The translations under genes and the position numbers were made by a program. Shown piece by piece: positions 48,376 to 59,700 of a stretch of DNA of 64,000 nucleotides. Within the stretch, counting starts at the first letter, position 1, and every line of letters starts with the position of its first letter. This DNA comes from Neodontobutis hainanensis (Eukaryota > Chordata > Actinopteri > Gobiiformes > Odontobutidae), in the NCBI GenBank assembly GCA_024349245.1, contig JALDNG010000015.1, forward strand, positions 15,069,501-15,133,500, read 5' to 3'. The notes under the pieces are model-generated. The model saw only the letters and a program-made list of their open reading frames with translations. It was not told the origin of the DNA and searched no databases.

Positions 48376-51300
48376 TAAATGAAATGTTTTGTTTTGATCG
48401 TTGAGATTATACAATTCATGCTAATAGTTTCTCTTCTTCCCCAAATCACATCTGCTGAAATAACACAGTTAAATAGGATATAAATATGATCAAACTTTGA
48501 TAATAATTAAGCATTTTGAATACATAAACTTTCATGTTGTACAGGATGTTCAGTGTCTTATCAAGCACTGTCCTCTTGTGTGTCAATCAAATGGTACAAG
48601 GGCCCCCTTTTTTGTGCTTTGTGTTCTGTCCCTCTGTTGCCTGGCAGTGAGTGTTTTTGGCAGAGCCTCAGGGAACACAACAGCTGTACACACTCACTTG
48701 TACATTCCCTTCTCTATGTACATTGAGCAGTATATTGTATGATACTGGAACAAGACAATAAAATATGATGGCCTACCATAAACGTTGTGTGTGAAACTGA
48801 CTCATTTTATGGTGTTGTTTGTCTAATTGAATATTGTCTGCATCATGCAGAGATCTGTCTATAAAATGGATATGGTGATTGCAGCACTTTCTCTACTCAC
48901 ATATTTGTCCGTACTCTGGGGAGGTTTTGTAATGGACCACTACTTAAACCCTGTGCCTGATTTGGAAACAAGCACAAATTTCAGCCAGAAACAGGGACTT
49001 GGCTCAAAACTGGGCTGTTGCTTAAGTGAGTAATTGAGCCCTAGCAGCTGGGGACATAGAGGGTCAAGCAGACATTGGTTCAGCTGTGAGATATTGAACA
49101 CAGTAGGGTAGAAGCGTGCAGGGATGTCGATGCAAGTCAAAATTACAGAGCCGCTGTGTCATTTCTTGACACGTATGAGCCAGCTATTGCTGAGACAGAA
49201 CATAACCAGGGCAGAAACAGACTTGATATTTATTTAAGTGCGAAGTTTACAATGTATGCTTTGGTAAATAGAAAATGACCCCTTTCTTGTACAATAAATT
49301 ATGTTATTTTAATTTAAGAATTCTCTGTCCATGTCCATGTGTACTTTTGTATTGGTACACCTGCAGGTGTCAGCCATACATTCCCATGGCTTTGACCATA
49401 ATATACTATAGGATTAGTTGTTTTTTTGTTTCCACAGAAAATGTTTTGCTTGTATGTCATAAGAAACACCCACAGCCACATGACGTGTTGTAAACAGCCC
49501 TATTTACAAGGTCAGGACACCAAAAGCTTACTGGATCACAAAAGTCACATTTGTTGGATTCTTGGTCTTAGGAAAAAAATCTTGAAGTCTTCTGGAAACA
49601 TCTAGTTACTATAGATTTAGCACAAAACAGTACCCAGTTCTACCAACATATAATTGCATTATGGAACAAAGTCTGTCTATAAATAGCAAGCAGAACTTGT
49701 AGCAAACATTGCCATTGATGAAGTTGGTCCTGAAGACCACGCAGAATAGATTGTGTTCATCTCACAGACTGCTGTAAAGTCCAATGTCAATGGCTTGCCA
49801 ACTTGTACTTTGATCATTCTACAGACTGATTGGAGGCTGATGACAAGCATATCAGCTCTTACTGATAAGGGTTCACTGAAGTGTTTACAATTCGGGCATG
49901 GTGTTAGCTTCACCTATACAACTAACTCGGTTAACAAATGGATAGGCAGAGCTTGCAGGACAGCCCCATCAGTCCATGTCCCCTCTCTAAGGCCACTGTG
50001 AAAAAGCACAGACCCCTACTGGCCCTTCAGACTCATACCACATGATGGGCAGATTAAACATTAACCTGTGGCTGTCTGAAACACACAAACTCCCATTCAT
50101 CAAAAAGAGTGTACCAGCTCTTTGATAGAGTTGGATGCCATTCGTGCAAACAGTCACACAAAGGTTTTGGATGAGAAAGGTAGGGCCACAGTGACTTGTT
50201 TACATGATTTATTTTTGGTATTATGGTATTGCATTAATAGCTTGTCAAAATGCCCAGGACTATGTGTTTTCTATATCTTTTTGTTATTGTTGATAAATTA
50301 TATGGTCTAACTAGGAAGTACTATGTACTTGTATGGTGTTTTGTTCCACTCCTTTGTAGGACAAGTCTGTGTGCACCTGTCTGTTCTTGGCTGGCAGTCA
50401 GCTGTGTCTGTGTCACAGTCTCTCATCTTTATCCTTTATAGATTAGATCTGGGACCACATTAAATAAACCCAAACAATGGTCCTAATTGGCATTATTTCC
50501 CTGAATTGTGTTGTCTGATTTATCTTAAGAAAATTCAAGCATAAACTTTAGATGAGATTAAATGTAACGACCCATATACTTACTAAGCTGTGTCCACACA
50601 CTCAAGTTGTCGTGGATTTCCTTAAGTATTCTACTTTTTAATGATGAATGCGAGCACTGAGCCTGTTACAGTCTGTCAAGTTGATTTGTCGACACATTTG
50701 AACATGATCTCTACCTCACAGAGTTTTATGTGTTCCCCTGATGGATGAAAAGAAGTTCTGGCCTGAGTGTATGTACTTGAGCCACTGGCTGCCCCATGGC
50801 CTGTCTGTCTAAAGTGGGTCTTGACTGCATTGAATAAACATAATGTTGGAGCTGGGTGACCCTGCTTAGCAACTGTGCAGACATCCATCGGACTGTATGG
50901 ATTATTTATGCTCCACTCACATCCAGCCTTTGATCCCTGGATGCTGCTGTCCTAATACACATTTATCTTATTTTTGCTGCAAAATATCAGAATGTATTGA
51001 TTAGTAACAAGGGATGGGTGCTGTGTTGGCAAGTTGTGGTCTCTTTCTTATGCCTCTCGTCTCCTGGCGCTTATTTTAGAGCATGATCAGTACATCGACA
51101 TTGGCCTGACATTGTCATGGAGACCCCAGTGGCTCTTCTTTTGTCAGTGTAACCCCCTTCTTGTCCCCTTTGGACCCTTGCCCTGATTTGCCAGCTCACA
51201 AACATGCATGACCTTGCTCATCTTCCCCTTTGTGCAAATACTGCCCTCATTAGGATTGGCTGTCTGAACACACAAGGGTTTAACCTCTAAGACAAAGGCT

Positions 51301-52599
51301 GTTATCTTTCTTGCTCGCTCTGACCAGCTCACTGCTGATAATATCAAAACAGACATTCCTCCCCTCTGTCCCGCTGTCTTAAAGCTCAGCTAAGCCGCTC
51401 AATGTGTTTACATTCTGCCATAGTAACTCGGTGCCCAGGTTTAGGTTAGTAGCTGCTGCTTGGGGTCATGGGTTCAGAAAAAGGACTTGTATCTTATGTG
51501 TTTTATCAATATAGAAGTCATACATATGGGTTTGCATTGACAGAAGGCCTTGACATACCTTTTGTTTGCTCTACAACTTGACTGTCAGCAGATATGCTCC
51601 ACTGCTTTGCAAAAAAGTAAATGATAACCAATAGTTTAAACAAACTGCATTAAATTAATTTAGCCTTAATCCAAACTTTTCTTTACTTTTCACTTAAAGT
51701 GGTTTGCTAATGAGATGTGCTGATTGAGGTGAACATATAAGACAGGACTTGCTCTGAAGGAAACCCAAGGATCAGCAGTGAAAAGCAGAATGCTAGTGTG
51801 GACCTAACACTTTCTTTATTCAATATGTAAATGAGCAAAATCAAGTACTGTGTGCAGGTACATATTTAGAAATTTGGTGTTTATTAATACCTATTTTTTA
51901 TTATTTATCTATTTAACTTTAAATCTAACCATCCAACAACTTATGTAGCTTATTCATTGCAATGTCATTAATTTAAGCTATGAAGTTTTTAAAAATAGAA
52001 CTAGGATTGCGGGCTATAATTCTCTCAGCATCTCATCATTCTGACTTGTCACTTAGTCAGCAGTGTATTACAGAGCCAGGGACAAGTTAAGGTTAAACTA
52101 AAGTTGGCCATGTGTAAAGGCGCAAAGTGGCTGAGAAGAAACTGGTGGCCTAAAGCTGTACTACTCACACTTGTCTTATGTCCACTCCCCGCCTGCTTTG
52201 TTTGATGTCATTAGTGGGGCCTGATGAAAAGAGCTTATGGAAGATTGACCCATTTTACATGCGTAGGCGGAAAGTTTAAATATACACCCTAAGCTTTATT
52301 AGGCAAGGATATCTTTTTTTAAAATCCTATACCTTATGTAGCCCCGTCTTATTTTGCATTTTGCGAAGCAGCAAATTATGTCCTCTTAACTTGCATCACG
52401 CCCAGCCGCCCTTTTGCAACCAGCCTAGTGACCTATATTCATCACTCCACACCGAGCCTCTTTCTTATTCGGCAGCACTGACAGAGTAGGGTTACTGGAC
52501 ACCAATACGATCGCTGAGAGGTGTAGAGGAGTCTGTGCTGTGTTATGTTATTAGATACTTTCAGTCTTCTTCTGCCTGCTGGCCTATTGCAGTAGCTAC

Positions 52600-52988
52600 T
52601 ATTCTGAACAAAAATTTAAATGCAACACTTTTGTTTTTGCCCCCATTTTTCATGAGCTGAACCTAGAGCTCTAAGACTTTTTCTATGTACACAAAAGGCC
52701 TATTTGCTCAAATATTGTTCACAAATCTATCCAAATCTAGTGGGTTAGTGAGCTCTTTTCCTTTGCCGAGATAATCTATCCACCTCACAGATGTGGCACA
52801 TCAAGATGACCAGTCAGTATCTGGTGTGACCACCATTTGCCTCACACAGTGCAACACATCTCTTTCACATTGAGTTGATCAGGTTGTTGACAGATTTGTG
52901 AACAATATTTGAGATAAATAAACATTTTGTGTAAATTTTTGAGTTCAGCTCATTTTGCTCGTGTTGCATTAAATTTTTTGTTCAGTAT
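52600..52988 (-). mobile_element. Internally deleted Tc1-like DNA transposon relic
   Basis: Terminal sequences are inverted repeats: left TTCTGAACAAAAAT...GCAACACTTTTG, right CGTGTTGCATTAAA...TTTTTTGTTCAGTATA. Longer subterminal complementarity includes ATATTGTTCACAAATCT versus AGATTTGTGAACAATATT-type sequence. Between them on the minus strand (52814-52888) sit the last codons of a Tc1-type transposase, reading NNLINSM, a stop in place of Arg, then KRCVALCEANGGHTRY and a stop. The catalytic core is deleted, so it is non-autonomous. Start and end coordinates are good to a few bases. Confidence 0.85.
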
Positions 52989-53482
52989 ATAAAAACAGTA
53001 CCTTTTATGTAACAGGGCTATAATGGATATATTTTACAAGAAAATGATAGGGTACTATTCTGTATTCTGTGATGTTATTCTGCTTTTCTGCATGTTTACA
53101 AAATCCAGATTAACAGCACCCTACTTGTAAAATTAAGTACAGTGATACAAAAATACATTTAATTCATGCAGTGTTCATTTCAATGCTCCATAGTGTCTGA
53201 AGTACCATTTTCTTGAGTTGTTTGAGTTGTATGAGTTTGTATTATGTACTTACTTCTCATTGTGACAGCAATATGAGTGAAATTGTTTGTTCAGAAAATC
53301 TTACATTGTGTTTGAACAGTCTAGATCATATGTGTCATTAAATGACTATATCAAGAGAAGACTGCTAGACTAGGAAGAGTTTAGGCACTTTGTACCCTTA
53401 GATGGAGTCATGAGCGTGTGCTGCAATCAGCATAGGTTCTCCATAACCTTGAACTGACCTCCTCTGCCTTTTCTGTCTTCAG

Positions 53483-53523
53483 TCTCATGAGTGACAGCGC
53501 TCAGAGCCCACTTTACCTCAACA
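53483..53523 (+). other. ppara: 5' UTR part of the ppara start-codon exon
   Basis: The exon begins after TTCTGTCTTCAG (AG at 53481-53482). Its 41 nt of leader contain an ATG at 53487 that is out of frame with the receptor. Confidence 0.75.
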
Positions 53524-53600
53524 ATGGTCGACATGGAGAGCCACTACCACCCACCCTCACCTCAGGAGGACACAGTGCTGGGCAGCCCCCTGTGTGCTGA
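53487..53600 (+). promoter_or_regulatory. Overlapping upstream ORF in ppara mRNA
   Basis: An ATG at 53487-53489 in weak context (CTCATGA) opens 37 codons in the +1 frame relative to the receptor start at 53524. It ends at TGA 53598-53600, inside the receptor coding sequence. The receptor ATG has strong context (A at -3, G at +4), so leaky scanning could bypass the upstream ATG. If translated, the upstream frame would reduce receptor output. Translation is unproven. Confidence 0.4.
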
Positions 53601-53731
53601 TGAGGACTTCATGGGCGACATGGGGGAGCTGCAGGACATCTCTCAGTCTATCAACAGCAACACCCTCCGCTCCTTTGACGTTCCTGAGTACCAGTCCTCC
53701 AGCAATGGCTCTGAAGGTTCAACAATCTTGG
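53524..53731 (+). CDS. ppara: ppara coding exon 1 (AF-1 region, residues 1-70)
   Basis: 69 full codons plus one base, donor TTGG|GTAATG at 53732. It encodes the acidic N-terminal activation region with S12-P13 and S21-P22 and the DISQSI block shared with other PPAR-alpha proteins. The shared codon 70 (Asp) is completed in the next exon. Confidence 0.93.
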
Positions 53732-56700
53732 GTAATGACACCTTTTAAAGACAGTTGGAGATAACCAGGAAATGAGAGTAATGCTTACAATGCAGGCATA
53801 GAATGAAATAGCTAATATAGACAGAATATATATCATATAGGATGTCTGCTGTTTAATGTGTAATGTCAGTCTTAAATCTTATTATTTATTCTACCTGAGA
53901 AACTTTCACCAATCCACCTACATTAAGCTACACAACTTGTGCAGCACTGGTATGATGTGACTATTTATGTAGCTGATGCCAGATCAGCACTTGCTATTCT
54001 AAACCACACTGAACTGATCTGAACTCTTCACACCTCCTGATACAGTGCAAAAGTCTGTTTCCTTCAAAATCCTTCTAATTTTTATTTTATATTTTATATT
54101 TTTGTATTTCATCTATACTTCCTATTCTTTGTAGCTCTCAGTGTGTTTCTCCCACTGCCCTTTCTTCGTCCCATATTCAGTGAGGAATTCACACATTCCT
54201 CAGCCACCACGCACCACCTCTCAGGAAACGTCCACTTTGCCTGTTTCCTCGTGAATGCAAGTCACATGGATGTCCAGGAAATTTATGCAACTACTACACA
54301 ATTATGCAACGAGAGAAGAAGCTGCGAACACCTCACTAACCTAAACAATGCATTGAATTGAAGTGGGGAAAAAAAAGGATGAAAGGTTGCAGGCTTGGGT
54401 GAAGGTGTCATGAAACATTTGGTAACATCACAGAGGAGGGATGGAACAGAAAAAAACACTAGTATGTTTTTCACCGGGGGAAAGCACAGCCTTCTTGCCA
54501 AATGGTGCTTATTCCTGGTGTCACTCTCTGTCCACTCAGATGGCATGACTTAGTGCTAGGGTTTTGTACCATTTTATCCTTGCTATTTGTGTACAAGTAT
54601 GTTCCCTTCATAAAGTAGAAATAGGCAATCCAAGACAAACCTTGTGACCTGTCATCTGTGAGGCAGGTAATACAACTCCGATGCTGTACTGTGTGTGACG
54701 GGCAGCACATTGCAGACAACATGCTAAAATATCTGTAATAAGCAGATACTGTAATGGAACAGATTGTCTTTGCCAGGATAAAGAGGTCATATTGCGAAAT
54801 AAAGGCACCGTAGGACAAACCGTTCTTTCCTATTTAAATATATTTTGAACTTGTACAGACATTGCTTTATCAAAATAGTCTCTGGACAAAACAAATGTAT
54901 AGGGAAAGTTTTCTAAATAACCAAAACTATTGCCAGCACTGTGAATATGGGCTACTAGATCCACTTAAACAGTCATGACTTTGAGTTTTGTTAAACTGTC
55001 CTGTAGATGCCCTCACCCCAGCGTCCAGCCCGTCATCAGTCGTGTACGGGATGGCCACTGGCCAAGATGACTTCTCTTCCACATCATCGCTGAATCTGGA
55101 GTGTCGAGTATGTGCTGACCGAGCCTCGGGCTACCACTACGGCGTCCACGCCTGTGAGGGCTGCAAGGTGAGCGCTTTGCACTCATTAAATACACAGCCA
55201 TATCTGTATATTGTTCTCAAATGTTAGTGTAGCTCTGGCTGCCTCATACTGTAACTACTAACTACTGTGGACAATATCATCAATCCTTTTTAACAGGTAA
55301 AATTGACACTTGAGTGACAATTATAAATTGAGGATCGCAGACAATCGAGAGCAAAAAATCAGAGGCAGTGTGTCTTGTGACTTGCCTTTATGGGGTTACA
55401 CAGTAATCTTTCAGTTAACCGTTCACTAGACACGTTGAATAACAACCAAGGGCTAGATCATAAAAGTCACTAAAGAACAAACACGTAAGTGCATTAGTGT
55501 TCCTTTATCTCCACTGTGTTGTAGAAGTACTATTTTTCTGTATTAATCAGCAACACCATCATAATTAGTATCTGCTGTAATAATCTTTTTTATTATTTTA
55601 TACATTAAAAGAGGTATGTAGAAATGTTTGACCGGTTGTTTTGTGGGGTTAAGTGGCTGAGCAGTTAATCTAACAATGCAATATCTCTGCAGTCTATCAG
55701 AAATAAAGGTCACAAAGACGCCTCAGAGGTAAAACATAAACCGTATCTGTTAATCTGACGTGAATTATGATCATAGCTCTTTCAGTTTCAAAGTCTACTT
55801 CTTATCCCAAATTTATTGGATTAATTACTTTTCAAGACATTGATTAGACCCTTTAATGGTTTGAAGACAAAAGGAAGTTAATAATAAATTGGAGTGTTGT
55901 CAATTTTTATATTATGTTGGATGTCACCATTAAAGTATAAAAGGATAATGAATAAATTTTCAATCTTTGACATTTGTCTAGGGTTTCTTTCGGCGGACTA
56001 TCCGACTGAAGCTGGAGTATGACAAGTGCGTGCGCCGCTGCAAGATTCAAAAAAAGAACCGCAACAAGTGCCAATACTGCCGTTTCCAGAAGTGCCTGTC
56101 AGTGGGCATGTCCCACAATGGTGAGTGTGGGGGTGGGCTCACAAGCAGCACACATACTGTATGATGCTTGGTTCTTGTTACGCATTTTATATCTACACAC
56201 ACACACACACAAGGAACAGGCACGTACACACTTAATTTAACACAAATAAGCAATCTTACACCACAGTAGAGTGTTAAGTTGCATTTTTGCGCAGCACAAA
56301 TGTTGGCTGAAATCTGAATTCTCCATAATTTACCAATTTTAATGTTTAAAATGTTGTAACACATTGATTTAACTTGTGCCTCACAGCAAGTACCCCAGCC
56401 AACTTGAACATTGTTGGTCAACTCCAGCCTTTCTGTGAAATGTCCAAGTTGAGTCTTTAGCTTAGTCTATGTATAACACCAACATTAAAAGATTTTATAC
56501 TCGGATACTGTTATTTTGTAGTGTTTGTGAAAATTGGGATCATGCAGAGTCAAATGTAAAATACCTAACAAATTGATTCCAAAAACACAGTCTTGTCATG
56601 GTGTAAATCAAATAAAATAAAATAAAAATGCTCACCCTCTCTTGCCATGGACACTCCTGCCTTACCTGTCTGTAATTAAAAACAAACATGCATATTGCAC

Positions 56701-59700
56701 ACACAGTGTTTGTTAAACTCAAACATTACTGATTTATTATTGATTGACTGGTTATTGTTAATTTCTCATAGAGTTACTAAAGATGTTGCTTCCTCTCAGA
56801 GCTGCCTGTATTTTCAAAAGGCTCAGTGGCAGTAGTATTTTACTCGGCTGCACTTCCTCTTACGGAGATGTGTATCAAATTGCTTTGGTTAAATGTAACC
56901 ATAGAGGGGGTGGAAGCAAATATGAGATGCTCATGCAACTGGATCCCATAAGTTTTGGGTGGGCTTACTGACAACAGAACCACAGACATTCTAAGTTGGG
57001 ACACTTCCTACATTTACATTGATCACCTATTGATTTTAACACTAAACCTAATGTTCTAATGTTTTGTAGTTCTGTTTATTAGACCCAGTCCCAGACTCAT
57101 CCCATTACTCTGATGCTTTACAAAACAGCTTAACATCACTCACCTCATCACATCTTAATTAGACTTGGCTCCTGTCCAGGCGCCTGCTGGAGCGCTTTAC
57201 CAGCTTTGGATGATCCATCCACTTTGTGAGCAGTAATCTAATGGGCCTTCATGCTGTCTGTTATCCCAGCAGGCATTCTGCTCACTGTCTTTACATTTGC
57301 CTCACAGTGCAAAGCAAGTATATCAAGCCCACTTTTATGTATTTATTCATTCATTCATTCATTCATTCATTTTCTACCGCTTTGTCCCGTTAGGGGTCGC
57401 AGGTGACTGGAGCCTATCCCAGCAGCTTTGGGCCTGAGGCGGGGTACACCCTGGACAGTGGCCAGTTGGTCGCAGGGCTGACATTTAGAGACAGACAGTG
57501 ACAGACAATCATTCACTCTCACATTCATTCACTAGGGACACTTTAGAGTTGCCAATTAACCTGTACATGCATGTCTTTGGACGGTGGGAGGAAGCCGGAG
57601 TACCCGGAGAGAACCCACGGTAACACGTGGAGGACATGCAGACTCCTCACAGAAAGACCAGAGTCGGCCTAGAATATTTGAGTCGGCCGGGTTTTGAACT
57701 CACGACCTTCTTGCTGTAAGGCAGGAGTGCTAACCACTCTGCCACGTGCCACGTTATGTATTTATAGACCCTTATATAGCAAGTAGTTGGACCTGCAGTG
57801 AAGACTGAATGTTGTGCTTCACTGAGATGCAGTAATGTGTGCTTGCAGCAGCTTGTACCTGTTTGAACTGGTGAGGAGGTAAAAACAGTTTAATCTCATT
57901 AAATGGGATCAAGGGGTCTGAGAAATGTTGGTGCTCTTGTAGAAAAACAACTATTGTTGAATGCTAAACAAAATGAGTTAGCTGTTTATAACATCTAAGC
58001 ATTTTGTTTCATTTAAAGTTTCCATAATTTGAATGAGAAGTCTTTGCAGTATCCCAGGGCATGTTTTACTTGCATTCACTGTCAAGGACAGCTTCATGCA
58101 TTTAGCACCCATGACATCTCAAAATTCCCTGGGAGGAGACCTCGGGGAAGACCTAGGACATTCTGGAGGGACTATGTCTTTCAGCTGGCCTGGGAACGCC
58201 TCGGTATTCCCCTGGAAGAGCTGGAGGAAGTGTCTGGGGAGGGGGAAGTCTGGGTGTCTCTGCTTAGACTGCTGCCCCCGCGACCCGGCCCCGGATAAGT
58301 GGTAGAAGATGGATGGATGGATGGAAATTGTTCTTCTGACTGAAGAAAAATAGCTTTATGTTAAAAGGGTGTTTTATTTAGCTTTAGTAATGTTGGTTGG
58401 CTTATGCTTATGTGGAATGAGAATAATATTGAGTTAAATAAATCTTAGATATTATTCTACAGATTCTAAACAATATAATATTACTCTGAACTTTACTTTA
58501 CTTGTTTTCTCAGCGATCCGTTTTGGTCGGATGCCACAGTCGGAAAAGCTAAAGCTGAAGGCTGAGATGGTGACTGGAGACAAGGAAGTGGAAAATCCAC
58601 AGCTCGCTGACCAGAAAAGCCTAGCCCGACAGATTTATGACGCCTATCTCAAAAACTTCAACATGAACAAGGCCAAGGCCCGGACTATCCTTACTGGCAA
58701 AACCAGCACTCCTGTACGTTACCAATTTTTTAAATCTTAGCAGATGTAGCAGTGTTATTTCTTAATACATCACCTTAGTCATTTTACTTTATTTTTTTTT
58801 TTTTTGCATAAATGGATGATATATTTTGTGTGTCAGTGAGTGCTAACCAGAGTTAATTCTATGGTCTATGGTTGTGTTTAGGTGTAAAATAGGTCAAAAG
58901 GGATAGAGATCAATAAGATGGTACTTCCATGTTCAAACTGGCTGCATAAAATAGTGAAAGTTTTGAGCCATTGCATAACACACATTACATACTATACATA
59001 TAATGACATGTTATTTTATACCTTCTAGATAATCAAAGGTTTTCTACAAGATTCAACAATAATAAAGGCTAGTAAATGTGCTCCTTATACTGTGCAACAC
59101 CAATATTTCTAACCATGAGAGTACTATATATTTTAAATATGTAGAATTTGTAAATGTTTTTGGAGCCATGCGTCAAGATTGTATGTTCTATAGAGATGCT
59201 CTGTTTTCTTAACATTTTACACTATTGGGCAGAAATCCTGTGGATGAGGATTGGCTTTGCTGATGTGTGATTCAACAGAATAGTGCCTAAAGTCATAATT
59301 CAATGTCCCTAAAACTAGACATTGCAGATATTGCTTTTTGTTTCCTCATTACACGTTTGCTTCAGGATGTGCGCTTTTGCTAGTAGCCCACTATAAGGCA
59401 GATTTAGTCACTTCCACTGACTTTATTGATTATGTACCTCAAAGCAGGAGTATTCATGTGTAGTCCTCTGGAGTGATGTTTTTAGCTTGCTCACAGTGTG
59501 AACAGTGACACCGCTGCGACTGTGACCATCTCATCTTTTATGGGGGTGCTCTGTCTCTACCCGTCTTTGGCAAGTGGATTATATTTGAACTGTGATTGTG
59601 CCTGTTACAAGTTTTGATACAGATTAACTTTTTACATGAATCTTGTGTTTTTTAGCATAAAGGTTTGCAGCTAAGACACACTGTTTAGAGTTAATTAAAA

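Larger units (their letters stand above)
44753..53482 (+). other. ppara: Probable first intron(s) of ppara
   Basis: An 8.7-kb non-coding stretch between the putative first exon and the acceptor at 53481-53482 (TTCTGTCTTCAG|). It contains a possible 52-nt non-coding exon, an L2-type LINE relic, a Tc1-type relic and an ATTT-rich low-complexity patch near 45740-45776. These, other than the patch, are listed separately. No other gene recognised. Confidence 0.5.
56121..58513 (+). other. ppara: ppara intron between coding exons 3 and 4, with two retroelements
   Basis: 2393 nt, GT-AG. It hosts a SINE-type insertion (57347-57753) and a LINE 3' fragment (58125-58324), both listed separately, and a short (AC) run near 56197. 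Nothing else recognised. Confidence 0.85.

Noticed and set aside
50711..50718. CTACCTCA, a perfect let-7 seed match
   Set aside because: It lies in the putative first intron of ppara, so it would not be in mature mRNA. Chance frequency is adequate to explain it.
57690..57753. tRNA-like sequence on the minus strand
   Set aside because: Head of a retroposon with target-site duplication.
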